A stretch of DNA of 64,000 bases, from positions 372,001 through 436,000 of the forward strand of contig NZ_CP055157.1 of the NCBI RefSeq assembly GCF_013367775.1, in the 5' to 3' direction. Of the stretch, positions 35,425 through 44,756 are shown piece by piece (positions within the stretch are counted from its first letter, which is position 1; each line of letters begins with the position of its first letter). Below the pieces are notes generated by a model, which had not been told where the DNA came from, searched no databases, and saw nothing but the letters and a program-made list of their open reading frames with translations. Origin of the DNA: Microbulbifer sp. YPW1 (GTDB lineage: Bacteria > Pseudomonadota > Gammaproteobacteria > Pseudomonadales > Cellvibrionaceae). The position numbers and the translations under genes were made by a program.

Positions 35425-36336
35425 TCAGGCCACAACCTCGATACGGGGCTTCTGTTCGGTCAGGAATTCCTGCAGGCCGGCGCCGATATCCGGGTGGTGC
35501 AGGCCATACTCGAACTGGGCTTTCATATAACCGAGCTTGTTACCGCAGTCGTGGCTATGGCCGACAATGCGGTAGGCGTCTACGGCCTGAATTTTGAGCA
35601 GTTCATCGATGGCATCGGTGAGCTGGATTTCGCCGCCGGCACCCGGGGCTGTTTTTTCCAGCAGGGTCCAGATTTCCGCGGGCAGCACGTACCGCCCCAC
35701 CACTGCCATGTTAGAGGGAGCTGCGTCCACTTCCGGCTTTTCGACCATACCGTCTATTTTGGCCACGCCGCCAACTTTGAGATCGGCGCCCAGGCAGTCC
35801 ACCACACCGTATTTGCTGACCTCAGCCCAGTCCACGGATTCCACCATAATCTGGCCAGCCTGGGTCTGCTCAAAGTTGCGCACCATCGCAGCGAGGTTGG
35901 CAGCGGTGAGGTCGGAGGCGTACTGGTCAACCAGCACATCCGGCAGCAGCACGGCGAAAGGATTCTCCCCTACCACTGGGCGCGCACAGGCGATGGCGTG
36001 ACCGAGGCCCTTGGCCTCTGCCTGGCGAACGGAGATTACGGTGACGTCCTTCGGGACGATAGAACGGACTTCGTCCAGCAGCTGACGCTTGAGGCGATTT
36101 TCCAGCTGGGCTTCGAGCTCGAAGGAGGTATCGAAGTGGTTTTCGATCGCGTTTTTACTGGCGTGGGTGACCAGTACGATCTCTTTGATGCCGGCAGCCA
36201 CAGCTTCGCTGACCACATATTGGATCAGGGGTTTGTCGACGATAGGCAGCATCTCTTTAGGGATGGCCTTGGTGGCCGGTAGCATGCGTGTCCCCAGACC
36301 CGCTACAGGAATAACAGCTTTCTTTACTGTATGCAT
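35425..36336 (-). CDS. galU: UTP-glucose-1-phosphate uridylyltransferase GalU
   Basis: About 303 aa. Makes UDP-glucose from UTP and glucose-1-phosphate. Motifs: [36 protein letters not shown] (nucleotide loop with catalytic Lys; quoted as family signature), [40 protein letters not shown] and [11 protein letters not shown]. It starts at the ATG before HTVKKAV, preceded by AAGGAAG. Outside the kps operon proper but adjacent to it; its product feeds Ugd. A GTGA-N6-TCAC type site lies 82-97 bases upstream. Confidence 0.96.
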   Translation of the reverse strand: MHTVKKAVIPVAGLGTRMLPATKAIPKEMLPIVDKPLIQYVVSEAVAAGIKEIVLVTHASKNAIENHFDTSFELEAQLENRLKRQLLDEVRSIVPKDVTVISVRQAEAKGLGHAIACARPVVGENPFAVLLPDVLVDQYASDLTAANLAAMVRNFEQTQAGQIMVESVDWAEVSKYGVVDCLGADLKVGGVAKIDGMVEKPEVDAAPSNMAVVGRYVLPAEIWTLLEKTAPGAGGEIQLTDAIDELLKIQAVDAYRIVGHSHDCGNKLGYMKAQFEYGLHHPDIGAGLQEFLTEQKPRIEVVA

Positions 36337-36417
36337 TTTTCTTCCTTTTTTACTTATCTGAAAATACTTCTCGGTTAGTCCATTAAGCCGCAATTTGGCG
36401 GGATTCTACCCTCTAAA

Positions 36418-36433
36418 TGTGACAATCGTCACA
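36418..36433. promoter_or_regulatory. CRP/Vfr-like site upstream of galU
   Basis: TGTGAC-AATC-GTCACA has perfect 6-base arms and fits the TGTGA-N6-TCACA consensus of CRP/Vfr. It lies 82 bases upstream of the galU start, in a promoter-like A+T-rich stretch. A site with the same core lies upstream of the fimbrial operon. Confidence 0.55.
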
Positions 36434-36508
36434 CAAAAATCCCAAAAAACACGATTCCGTTTCATTTTTGTACAAATCTAACCAAAACGGTTTAACAAGT
36501 GTACAGGC

Positions 36509-36545
36509 AAAAAAAATGCCACTTCGAAAGCGGAGTGGCATTTAT
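36509..36545 (-). terminator. Intrinsic terminator after gltX
   Basis: The stem AATGCCACT/AGTGGCATT with a loop of about 10 bases is followed on the minus strand by a run of eight Ts (As at 36510-36516 on the plus strand). It lies about 90 bases after the gltX stop and isolates gltX from galU. Confidence 0.85.
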
Positions 36546-36635
36546 TCAAACTGGCTTGAGCTCGGACCGCTCTCTCGCGGTCAAGTTCCAGCACCACCGC
36601 AATTTGCACTGGTGTGGTGCGGATATTGGATAGGC

Positions 36636-38111
36636 TTACGCCAACCCTGCGTATTCTTTGTCCCAGCGCTTCAGCACCTTCTTACCGGCACCACCGAGTA
36701 CCTCGATGGCCTGGCGCAGGCGGGCGCGACTGAGGTCGGGACCAAGGAGCTCCATAGCATCCATGACCGAGAAGGATGCGGTGGTTCCGCTAATGGCGAC
36801 GAACAGGGGCGCGTTGAAGTCCTTGAGCTTGACCTCCATCTGGGTGGAGAGCTCTTTCATCGCCGCGAAGATGCTGTCTTTGCTCCAGCTGCGCAGGGCT
36901 TCCAGGCGCCACAGGGCAAATTGCAGCAGCTTCTTCTGTTCGTCCAGCTCCATCTTGTTGCCGGCGAAGCTGTCTTCGGTGAGCGGCAGTTTGCCGGCGG
37001 CGAGGAAGCTCACTAGCGGGGCGAAGTCGCCAAAGGTTTCCATGCGGCCCTTGGCGTGGGGCAGTACCTTGAGCAGGTTCTCGCGGTTCAGCAGCCACTG
37101 CTGCAGGCGGTCGGCCAGCTGGGCGTCCTCCAGCTCGCGAATCCACAGGCCGTTCAGCCAGCTGAGCTTCTCCACATCGAACACCGGGCCACCGAGGGAC
37201 ACGCGCTGGATGTCGAAGTGCTTGAGCATCTCATCCAGGGTGAACTTCTCGCTCTCATCGGGCATGGACCAGCCCATACGACCGAGGTAGTTCAGCAGTG
37301 CCTCGGGCATAAAGCCGGCGCGCTGGTAATAGAGGATGGATGTGGGGTTCTTGCGCTTGGACAGTTTGGTCTTGTCCGGGTTGCGCAGCAGCGGCAGGTG
37401 ACACAGCACCGGCATTTCCCAACCGAAGTATTCGTACAGCAGCTTGTGCTTGGGTGCGGAGTTGATCCACTCCTCACCGCGCAGTACGTGGGTGATCTCC
37501 ATCAGGTGGTCGTCGACCACATTGGCGAGGTGGTAAGTGGGCATGCCATCGGACTTGAGCAGGATCTGGGCGTCCACCTGGGCCCAGTCGATCTCGATGG
37601 TGCCGCGCAGCAGGTCTTCCACCACACAGGTGCCGCTCTCAGGCACGTTCATGCGCACCACGTAGGGCTCACCTGCAGCCTTGCGCTTTTCCACCTCTTC
37701 CGCCGGCAGGGCCAGGTCGCTGGGCTTCAGGGTTACGCGGCCGGCTTCCTGAAGCTGGGCGCGCAAGTGATCCAATTCTTCCGCCGTGCGGTAACAATGG
37801 AAAGCGTGGCCTTTGGCGACCAACTCGTCACAGTACTTTTTATAGATGTCACCGCGTTCGCTCTGGCGGTAAGGGCCGTGGGGGCCGCCCACATCCGGGC
37901 CTTCCTGCCAGTCGAGTCCCAACCAGCGCAGGCTATCGAGAATGGCCTGCTCGGATTCCGGGGTACTGCGCGCCTGGTCTGTATCTTCGATACGCAGCAC
38001 GAACTGGCCGCCCTGGGCCTGGGCGAAGCACTGGTTGAACAGCGCGATATAGGCAGTACCTACGTGGGGATCACCGGTGGGGGATGGAGCAATACGGGTT
38101 CTTACGGTCAT
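36636..38111 (-). CDS. gltX: Glutamyl-tRNA synthetase GltX
   Basis: About 491 aa, the usual class I GluRS length. The HIGH-equivalent is [12 protein letters not shown] at residues 9-20; [10 protein letters not shown] follows; [20 protein letters not shown] and the KMSKS-equivalent [10 protein letters not shown] are intact. It charges tRNA-Glu in the cytoplasm. The start is the ATG before [12 protein letters not shown]; an open extension to 38156 lacks homology-like features. Monocistronic, with a terminator downstream. Confidence 0.97.
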   Translation of the reverse strand: MTVRTRIAPSPTGDPHVGTAYIALFNQCFAQAQGGQFVLRIEDTDQARSTPESEQAILDSLRWLGLDWQEGPDVGGPHGPYRQSERGDIYKKYCDELVAKGHAFHCYRTAEELDHLRAQLQEAGRVTLKPSDLALPAEEVEKRKAAGEPYVVRMNVPESGTCVVEDLLRGTIEIDWAQVDAQILLKSDGMPTYHLANVVDDHLMEITHVLRGEEWINSAPKHKLLYEYFGWEMPVLCHLPLLRNPDKTKLSKRKNPTSILYYQRAGFMPEALLNYLGRMGWSMPDESEKFTLDEMLKHFDIQRVSLGGPVFDVEKLSWLNGLWIRELEDAQLADRLQQWLLNRENLLKVLPHAKGRMETFGDFAPLVSFLAAGKLPLTEDSFAGNKMELDEQKKLLQFALWRLEALRSWSKDSIFAAMKELSTQMEVKLKDFNAPLFVAISGTTASFSVMDAMELLGPDLSRARLRQAIEVLGGAGKKVLKRWDKEYAGLA

Positions 38112-38415
38112 AAGTCGCCTGATTGGGTTGAGTTGGCAGGTTTCGAGGCGCGGCATTATATCGCCGCGACCGGGGGGCGCCCAGTGGCTGATGCGGATGG
38201 CGCGGAAACCTGTATTTCCAGCCCTATCGGACTATCAAGCATAGAAATTATATATTTTCAAAAAAATCCGTGACTCGAGTCACAGATTGAGTATTATCGC
38301 CGCATTGTCGTGATAACTGGAGAAAAAACCGCCAGTTTGCTGTAAACGACGCCACCAGTGTGCTCAAAGAATGCACACGGATAACGACAACACATCAGGA
38401 TTAAGGGAAATAATT
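38112..38415. promoter_or_regulatory. gltX / fimbrial operon divergent control region
   Basis: This 304-base gap between divergent gltX and the fimbrial subunit contains a perfect 14-base palindrome GTGACTCGAGTCAC (38270-38283) just downstream of an A+T-rich tract (38244-38266). With its flank it reads cGTGA-N6-TCACA, a CRP/Vfr-like core. The fimbrial start has a good ribosome site (AAGGGA, 38403-38408). Confidence 0.5.
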
Positions 38416-38967
38416 ATGAAACTTGCAGCTCGCAAAGCCTGTGGAGCGATGATTTTCGGCTTGATCAGCTCAGCGTCTATCGCAGAGTTCAATCCAACAG
38501 ATCCAGGGCTCACCTCCTCTGAAGGCAATCTCAAAATTACTCTCAACGTTGCTCAGGGCATTCAAATTCAGGGCCTCACCGATATCGCATTGGATCTAAA
38601 TGGCATCGCCGCTGGCAACGATCTGATTGGCCGGGATACCTTTTGTGTAGGCGCGATAGGTTTTAGCAACTACAAAATCCAGTTTGACAGCGCGACAGCT
38701 CCTACTGATGGATATTTGCTCGACGGCGTAGGCGAAACACTCGCATATAACGTCGCGTTTTCCGCAAACACAGCCAACACTGCGACCGGTGTTCAAACCA
38801 ATTCTGACGGTACCATGACGTCGACTTACACCCCCAATACCGGATATTCCTGTGCTGATTCAGAGCACAATGCTCAGGTCATTGTTACAGTTCCGGCAGC
38901 TGTTTGGGAAACTGCCAGTGAACTTTCATACAGCGATACGCTAACCATTACCGTTTCTGGCGAATAA
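38416..38967 (+). CDS. Fimbrial major subunit (alpha/CS1-type chaperone-usher pilin, putative)
   Basis: About 183 aa with a signal peptide (MKLAARKACGAMIFGLIS...SIAEF), followed by a single all-beta domain with two Cys (FCVGAI and YSCAD). The strand ITLNVAQGIQIQGLTDIALDL and the C-terminal YSDTLTITVSGE recur in the tip protein at 41528-42601 (IRISGLEDMVLQM, YTDTLTLTVEM), which ties both to one fimbria. The C terminus ending in an alternating hydrophobic strand is as expected for donor-strand exchange. First gene of the operon with an SD (AAGGGA) seven bases before the ATG. An upstream in-frame ATG at 38371 is not preceded by an SD and precedes the signal peptide, so it was not used. Confidence 0.75.
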   Translation: MKLAARKACGAMIFGLISSASIAEFNPTDPGLTSSEGNLKITLNVAQGIQIQGLTDIALDLNGIAAGNDLIGRDTFCVGAIGFSNYKIQFDSATAPTDGYLLDGVGETLAYNVAFSANTANTATGVQTNSDGTMTSTYTPNTGYSCADSEHNAQVIVTVPAAVWETASELSYSDTLTITVSGE

Positions 38968-38975
38968 GACGTGAG

Positions 38976-39005
38976 AAAGGCGCCGAAGTAACCCCCGGCG
39001 CCTTC
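38976..39005 (+). other. Intercistronic hairpin between subunit and usher genes
   Basis: The perfect 8-bp arms AAGGCGCC (38977-38984) and GGCGCCTT (38997-39004) with a 12-base loop start 9 bases after the pilin stop and end 11 bases before the usher ATG. No U run follows. Such hairpins protect the pilin mRNA 3' end and lower usher expression relative to subunit. The usher has no obvious SD. Confidence 0.7.
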
Positions 39006-39015
39006 GTGTCATGCA

Positions 39016-41541
39016 ATGAAACGCTATTTCGCGGTATGTGTTTCTTCACTACTGCTCGGAGCCCAAAGCGACGGGGCACTCAGTGCCGCCGCTGCGGCGT
39101 TTACGCTTGAAACAACGGCCCCAGCAGGTTTTGAAGATCTCACTGAACCAGAAAACCTGGTCGTAGACCTCTATTTTGGTGGCCGCCCTGCTGGCAGCGC
39201 TCAGGTTAGCGTAGATTTGCAAACGATTACGTTTGTAAATCCACAGGCTGTGCTCGACCTGCTGCCGCAATCCCTGCAACCTGAACTTGTTTTATCCGCG
39301 TTGCGCGAGGTTCAGCCACGCAACTCACACAAGGTCTGCCGCCTCAAAAGCCAGCAGAACTGCGGCTATCTGATGCCAGAGACCCTGGCGGTCATCTATG
39401 ATGACAGTCGCTTCCGTCTGGATATTTTTATCGCCCCGGAACTCCTCCCCAAACAGGCCGCAATCGATGCGCCCTATCTGCCGGACGCCACCAGCGATTT
39501 CTCTTTTATCCAGAACCTGACCGGTGCCTGGTCGGGAGTAGAAACGAACCTGGGCCAAGCGACCCGCAGCGCATCTTTATTTGGCAGTTCGATTCTGAGT
39601 TTTGGCGAGAGCGGTCTCCACAGCCGGTGGTCGGCCACCGATGAGGGCAATCCGTTTGTGCACGAGCTGCACTGGACGCGAGATTACCAGGGCGAGGCCT
39701 ACTCTCTCGGGCTGATACAGCCGGAAAGCTACTTCAGCAGTTTCATTCCCTCCCCCTATCTCTACGGTGTGCACTACCGCAGCTCCAATAACAGCCGCGC
39801 GGATAATTTTTACCGGGAGGGTACTCCGCTTGAAGTGAACATGCCCACCCGTGGGCGGGTGGAAATTCATCGCGAAGGGCGGCTGATTTACAGCACCATG
39901 ATCGAGGCTGGCAACCAGCTACTGGATACGAGTAATCTGCCCGGCGGCGCCTATGAAGTAGAGGTGCTGACCTTCGATGAGGGCGGTCGCCCGCTGGGCA
40001 GATATACCCAGTTTTTTGCCAAGGATGCCCTGCTCCCCCCGGCCGGGGAATGGAGCTGGGAGTTACTCGCTGGCAAACCGGCGCGAAGTACAGAACTCGA
40101 TACGCTTCCCGAGCAGGTGGACGCCTATTACCTGAAAGGCAGCCTGGCGAGACGGATATCCGACAATGCGGGGGTATTCTCCACCCTGGCATCTTCCGAC
40201 TCCCAGCAGGCACTGGAACTCGGCACGCGCTGGATACAGGAGTATTTCGAGTTTTCGCCCAGTGTGATTTATGCAAATGACGGAAGCCGCGGCTACCGTT
40301 TACTTGCGCAACTACATACGCCCTACTTCGACCTGGGCGCGGGTGAAACCCGTATTACCGACACCCCGGACATTACCGGCGACTCGCAAGCCTATAGCAT
40401 TCTCAGCCGGGAGACCTTCAACCGAAACCTGACACTCAGTAGCGCGGTGTTTGGTGGTCGCGCGTCGATTCGTCACAGCGAGAGCGACCGTTCCCGGATA
40501 CTGGATTCAGCCGACATCATTCTGGATGACAACCTTGGCAGGGCAGAAAAGCTGACGACTTTTGAATTCCAGCGCAATCTGTTGCGGACACGTTCGTGGT
40601 ATGGCGATTTCAGCTTCTCTCACAGTATTGCGGATGGGGAACAACAATTGACGGCGGTGAGCTTCCAGTTCCGTCATCGCGGCGACAACTGGAGCACCGG
40701 CAGCACTTTGCGCTACGACCGTGACAGCACCGGCAATGGCTTTGCCCGTGCAGGCATGAGCAGCAGCTGGAATGACCGCGACCTCTGGGCCCTGGATGCC
40801 TCCCAGCAGTTTTCCGCCGAAGCTTCCGAAGACAGTATGTACCTGGGCAGCCAGACCCGTATTGCCGGCCGCCGCGGCTATGGGACCTCGACCCTCAGTT
40901 ATCGCAATAACCGCGACTCCGGTTTGCGCACCACCAATTACCTGGGCAGTTTCAGCACGTCGCTGATGACCTCCGGGGATGCCTTCTCCTGGGGCGGTGA
41001 GCGCACGCTGAACAGTGCGGTGATTGTGGATATCGCCGGATCAGAAAATGAGGACTTTGAGATTCTGGTAGACGGCGCCCGCCGGGGTTATGCCAAGGGT
41101 GGCACACAAACCGTGGTCAGCTTGCCGGCGTTCCGCACCTACGATCTGTCTTTGCGTCCGCTGGCCGATGGGTTTCACGACTACCGGGAATCTCACGAAA
41201 CCATTACCTTGTACCCGGGCAACGTAGCCACCACGGATTACGCAGTCCAGACTGTCATCCTAGTGCTCGGGCGCTTGATGAATGGTGATCGCCCCATGAG
41301 TAACAGCAAGATTTCTATCGGCGAGTACGCTGCGGTAACCGACGAGTTCGGTGTATTCCAGATTGAGATTCACGGTAAACCCCAGTTTCTCAGGGTGCCC
41401 CCGGTACAGTGGGGCAAGTGCGAGGTAGCAATTCCGGAGCAGACCGCTGCAGAGGACTGGATCAATATTGGTATCGTGGATCTGGCAACCGCCCGGTGCC
41501 CCGACCAGCAAACGAAAGGAGCATCTTATGCGGCAAAATAG
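39016..41541 (+). CDS. Outer-membrane fimbrial usher (CooC/CfaC/TcfC-like)
   Basis: An 841-aa usher with a signal peptide (VCVSSLLLGAQSDGALSAAA). Typical of alpha-class ushers are the N-terminal periplasmic domain with a Cys pair (KVCRLKSQQNCGY), VEIHREGRLIYSTMIEAGNQLLDTSNLPGGAYEVEV (the conserved usher 'LPxGxYxV' plug-proximal strand), a long beta-barrel of amphipathic strands, and a C-terminal region with FEILVDGARRGYAKGG and YDLSLRPLADGFHDY. It assembles and secretes the subunits. Overlap of 14 bases with the tip gene suggests coupling. The length agrees with the CS1/CFA usher family (about 840-870 aa). Confidence 0.87.
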   Translation: MKRYFAVCVSSLLLGAQSDGALSAAAAAFTLETTAPAGFEDLTEPENLVVDLYFGGRPAGSAQVSVDLQTITFVNPQAVLDLLPQSLQPELVLSALREVQPRNSHKVCRLKSQQNCGYLMPETLAVIYDDSRFRLDIFIAPELLPKQAAIDAPYLPDATSDFSFIQNLTGAWSGVETNLGQATRSASLFGSSILSFGESGLHSRWSATDEGNPFVHELHWTRDYQGEAYSLGLIQPESYFSSFIPSPYLYGVHYRSSNNSRADNFYREGTPLEVNMPTRGRVEIHREGRLIYSTMIEAGNQLLDTSNLPGGAYEVEVLTFDEGGRPLGRYTQFFAKDALLPPAGEWSWELLAGKPARSTELDTLPEQVDAYYLKGSLARRISDNAGVFSTLASSDSQQALELGTRWIQEYFEFSPSVIYANDGSRGYRLLAQLHTPYFDLGAGETRITDTPDITGDSQAYSILSRETFNRNLTLSSAVFGGRASIRHSESDRSRILDSADIILDDNLGRAEKLTTFEFQRNLLRTRSWYGDFSFSHSIADGEQQLTAVSFQFRHRGDNWSTGSTLRYDRDSTGNGFARAGMSSSWNDRDLWALDASQQFSAEASEDSMYLGSQTRIAGRRGYGTSTLSYRNNRDSGLRTTNYLGSFSTSLMTSGDAFSWGGERTLNSAVIVDIAGSENEDFEILVDGARRGYAKGGTQTVVSLPAFRTYDLSLRPLADGFHDYRESHETITLYPGNVATTDYAVQTVILVLGRLMNGDRPMSNSKISIGEYAAVTDEFGVFQIEIHGKPQFLRVPPVQWGKCEVAIPEQTAAEDWINIGIVDLATARCPDQQTKGASYAAK

Positions 41542-42601
41542 TGCCCGCCACCTTGTCTTGCTCCTCGCCTTGCTGGTGTTGAAAACGGCACCCGTACAGG
41601 CACAGTCCAGTAATCAGGATCCCTGCGGCGATGGCTCCGGCATTATGCCGTTGCCCGATAAGGCGCTGGGCGTATGCGGGCTTGACGACACCGACCATGT
41701 GCTGGAATTCGAGGGAGACCTGACCATCCCGTTCAGCATCCGCAGCTGTTGGGCAGATTGGGAGGGTAACGAGTGGTCTACGGCCTACTGCGCTCAATCC
41801 CGCGACTACACCATTGAGGTTACCGGTCCCACCCTGAATCAGGAGTTTGCCCTGAGTGGCCCCGGTGGGGATATTCCGGTTGCATTGACGTTTCACCACC
41901 CCTCGGTAACTTCCACAGCGATCGTGCCCGGCCAGGTTACCGGCACTCGCTTTCGCGGTGCCGCCAATGGTCAGCAGACGCCGGTCAGCTTTTCCATTAC
42001 GCCAAGCACAGCCACGGCACCGACTCCGGGCATTTATCGGGGGACGCTGCAATTCTATCTGTACCAGTGCAATCCCTGGGGAAGCCCGGACGATCCGTAT
42101 AACCCGATTCTCTGTAAAGACTCCACCGCATCCGATAACAGAACAGAACTGTCACCGCCGTTGTCGGTAGATATAGCCTTGCTGGTAGGCGCCGGAATCA
42201 GGATCAGCGGCCTTGAAGATATGGTGTTGCAGATGCCGGCCCCGGGGAATGACATTACTGCCGAGCAGTATTTTTGCGTTTATACGACGGCCTCCACCAA
42301 GTTTACCCTCAGAGCAGATAGCCAGAACGGCAGTGGGCAATTTTTACTGGGCGGTGCCTCCACCACGGACACCATTGCCTATGAACTGCTGGTGCAGAGT
42401 GAAAAACCACCGAAAAGGAAGACAAAGCTCGTGGAGGGGGTGTTTACACAAAAAGGCTGGGAGGGCCATTCTTCCGTGGACTGTACCGGGTACAGTGACG
42501 AAAACATGCTGCTGAATCTGACGATACCCGCGGCCAACCTCGCCAACCCGCAGGACTACCAGTACACGGACACTTTGACCCTGACGGTTGAAATGCAATA
42601 G
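41528..42601 (+). CDS. Fimbrial tip/adhesin-like protein, two domains
   Basis: About 357 aa, with a signal peptide (RHLVLLLALLVLKTAPVQAQ). An N-terminal part of about 200 residues with several Cys (VCGLDD, SCWADW, YCAQS) is not recognised. The C-terminal part (about 225-357) resembles the major subunit: GAGIRISGLEDMVLQMPAPGND, then YFCVYTTASTKFTL, and a final strand YTDTLTLTVEM. This adhesin-plus-pilin layout is that of CfaE/CooD tip proteins, presented on top of the fimbria. The start at the ATG with an upstream AAAGGAGC overlaps the usher's last codons. It is likely to determine binding specificity. Confidence 0.72.
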   Translation: MRQNSARHLVLLLALLVLKTAPVQAQSSNQDPCGDGSGIMPLPDKALGVCGLDDTDHVLEFEGDLTIPFSIRSCWADWEGNEWSTAYCAQSRDYTIEVTGPTLNQEFALSGPGGDIPVALTFHHPSVTSTAIVPGQVTGTRFRGAANGQQTPVSFSITPSTATAPTPGIYRGTLQFYLYQCNPWGSPDDPYNPILCKDSTASDNRTELSPPLSVDIALLVGAGIRISGLEDMVLQMPAPGNDITAEQYFCVYTTASTKFTLRADSQNGSGQFLLGGASTTDTIAYELLVQSEKPPKRKTKLVEGVFTQKGWEGHSSVDCTGYSDENMLLNLTIPAANLANPQDYQYTDTLTLTVEMQ

Positions 42602-42654
42602 TTGTGGATAAAGAGCTCGCCCCCCCCTAAACCCACGAACTGATTCAGAGTGTC

Positions 42655-43341
42655 TTAGAGCGAAAGCTTGAGCCTTTCCGACTCGCGACCATTTCTGGCA
42701 AGCAGTTCGAGATAGCCACCAGCCGTAAAATCTCCCTCTACAGACAGTTTTGCTCCACTGTAAATCCTACCCGCCTGCTCTACCGGTGCGCACTGTGTCG
42801 GGGACTTGCAGTACTGGATGTCGCTGACCTCTACGTTGACATTACCGCTATTGGCAATCACCAACTTGTCGCCGGCACTATGCTCAAGGGACAACTTGTA
42901 CTGCCCGGAATCCGGCTGGATGAAAATAAGGGCCTGGTAGGCAACCAGAATTTTTAACGCCGTCCTGTCGGTTTTGATATCTCCCACAACCGGTTTGAAC
43001 GTTACCCGGTAGACCTTTTCCTTATCCAGCCCCTGCTCGAGGGACATCAGGCGAAAGCGCTTTTGTTCGCCCGCGGGAATCACGGCTTTTGAGGGGCTGA
43101 CGAGTAATTTGAAGTCTTTCGGGTCAATCACGCGCACGCGCTTTTCGTCGGGCTGGCCGGGATTATCTACCCGATAGATCTCTGTCTGCAGGTACAGGGT
43201 TTCATTGTCAGGGTTGGTAACCACGATATCTTCTCGTGAGTTCGGCTTGTCCTCCAGGTAGAGAATAATTTTATCCAGGGACATGGCTGCCCAAACCGGC
43301 TGAGCCAGAAATAGAAGGGTTGCCGCAATAAGATGTTTCAT
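42655..43341 (-). CDS. Periplasmic fimbrial chaperone
   Basis: A 228-aa protein with a signal peptide ending PVWA-AMSL. The first Ig-like domain holds the chaperone features: IVVTNPDNETLYLQTEIYRVDNPG, LLVSPSKAVIPAGEQKRFRLMSLE (G1 strand region) and VYRVTFKPVVGD. The second domain ends VEGDFTAGGYLELLARNG. It folds and caps subunits before delivery to the usher. It lies convergent to the subunit-usher-tip operon, whereas in CFA/CS1 loci the chaperone is first in the same operon. With 53 bases between the convergent stops, there is no clear terminator. Confidence 0.87.
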   Translation of the reverse strand: MKHLIAATLLFLAQPVWAAMSLDKIILYLEDKPNSREDIVVTNPDNETLYLQTEIYRVDNPGQPDEKRVRVIDPKDFKLLVSPSKAVIPAGEQKRFRLMSLEQGLDKEKVYRVTFKPVVGDIKTDRTALKILVAYQALIFIQPDSGQYKLSLEHSAGDKLVIANSGNVNVEVSDIQYCKSPTQCAPVEQAGRIYSGAKLSVEGDFTAGGYLELLARNGRESERLKLSL

Positions 43342-43440
43342 GGCCGATTCACAGTTTTCAAATGGTCTGGCGCCATTTTAAGTGCTTGCGGGGGATTAAC
43401 AACCGCTGTTATCGGATCGGGAATTTCTATGCAATTCCCG

Positions 43441-43824
43441 CTACTCGGCGCTAATCAACAGATATCCCAGGTCACTTTTTCCCGGCGGATCGGTATCCAG
43501 AGAGATACAGTCACGTACCAGCGGATTACCTGTGAGACTGGCCAAGCGGGTGCGCGTATTTGCAGAGCGCCCTGTTTCGGAACCCGTCCAGCCAACCTGG
43601 AGAAAACTGGCGGGAATATGCGAGAGACACAGAGCACGCACACCGCTCGGGTCTGTTCTGACCTGCGCCCGGGGAGGAATGGTCAGGGTTATCTGGATGG
43701 ACGCACTCGCGGTTTTTTGCGCAGTGAAATCCGCCGCAACCTCATCCGCGAGGGCAAAAGGTACACTGGAGGGCGATAGAACCAGTAACGCGGTAGCAAT
43801 GCCAAACAGCCACCTCACTGGCAT
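43441..43824 (-). CDS. Small secreted protein of the fimbrial locus, unknown
   Basis: About 127 aa. A signal peptide (MPVRWLFGIATALLVLSPSSVPFALA) is followed by an all-beta-looking domain with ASIQITLTIPPRAQV and two Cys (RALCLSHIP, RDCISLD). It lies 99 bases upstream of the chaperone on the same strand, so it probably belongs to the fimbrial locus as a minor component. The start is uncertain: the frame stays open to a TTG at 43899, and no convincing ribosome site distinguishes them; the signal peptide supports 43824. No family recognised. Confidence 0.5.
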   Translation of the reverse strand: MPVRWLFGIATALLVLSPSSVPFALADEVAADFTAQKTASASIQITLTIPPRAQVRTDPSGVRALCLSHIPASFLQVGWTGSETGRSANTRTRLASLTGNPLVRDCISLDTDPPGKSDLGYLLISAE

Positions 43825-44063
43825 AGCGGGAACCCGGGCCACGCTGTAAACCTCATATTCGGCACACGTAATCCACTCAGCATAGAGCGCTGCACTCAAT
43901 ACCGGGGGCTGTCACCTCCACACAGGGCAATCCCGAGTAACGATTGACGCCATATGCCGCTTGCAACCCACCCCACACCAACTATTTTTCAATTAGAGAT
44001 TGTGCAGTATCTCCCCCACCTGAATTCACACAATAAGGCCGCTCCCGGCAGGAACGCACATCG

Positions 44064-44756
44064 ATGTTGATTGCGCATTTAGGCGACAAAATTCACCACC
44101 CTGAAAACACCCTGCCCGCGTTTGAGGCCGCGCACGGTCTAGGTGCCTGCGCCATTGCCACAGAGATACAGTTCAGCAAGGAGCAAACACCCTGGTGTTG
44201 TGCCGGGGAAGGTATAGAGCTGTGTGGGTCCGGTATCTCGACACCGCTGCATCTGCTGAAAGACAAGGACCTGCAGACTCTGGCCTTGAGCAGTTTCCAG
44301 CACCTGGTGGAGTGGGCCAATCGGCACCGGCATCTTGAGTGGTTCGTGGAAATGAGCCCGGAAACGCTGCAGATGCTGAAGCCGGAGCGGGCGATCCGAC
44401 GTTTGCTGGACGAAATCCCCGGCTCCACCGATCCCTTTGTCATTCTCACCTCCGACCTGCGCAGCCTGCGCCTGGCCCGCAACCTGGGGTTCGATCAGGT
44501 CGCGCTGCGGATACCGACCGTGGGCCGCAGCCTGTCCCCGGAGGTGGTCACGCTGGCACCGGATTACCTGCTGATTGATCAGGCAGTGGTGGACTGCCAG
44601 GAACTGCCACCGGGTCCCTGGCAATGGGTGGTTCACGAGATCAATACCGCACAGGGCGCCGTGCAATGGCACCACCGGGGTGCACACCATATCCTCACCG
44701 GGAACCTGCCACTGCTAATGCGCTCCCAGGAGGCGAGCAATGTCTACGGAATATGA
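44064..44756 (+). CDS. Degenerate glycerophosphodiester phosphodiesterase-like protein
   Basis: A 230-aa protein with the TIM-barrel outline of GDPD enzymes: IAHLGDKIHHPENTLPAFEAA at the N terminus, LQTLALSSFQHLVEWANRH, EWFVEMSP and a C-terminal VHEINT-like strand. However, catalytic positions differ from active GDPDs. The HRG motif reads HLG, the metal-binding E-x-D on strand 2 reads TEIQ, and the following HD is absent (WCCAGEGIE). It is therefore probably not an active phosphodiesterase or has changed activity. It overlaps the GlpD-like gene by 17 bases, so it is cotranslated with it. Not truncated compared with the family (about 230-250 aa). Confidence 0.75.
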   Translation: MLIAHLGDKIHHPENTLPAFEAAHGLGACAIATEIQFSKEQTPWCCAGEGIELCGSGISTPLHLLKDKDLQTLALSSFQHLVEWANRHRHLEWFVEMSPETLQMLKPERAIRRLLDEIPGSTDPFVILTSDLRSLRLARNLGFDQVALRIPTVGRSLSPEVVTLAPDYLLIDQAVVDCQELPPGPWQWVVHEINTAQGAVQWHHRGAHHILTGNLPLLMRSQEASNVYGI

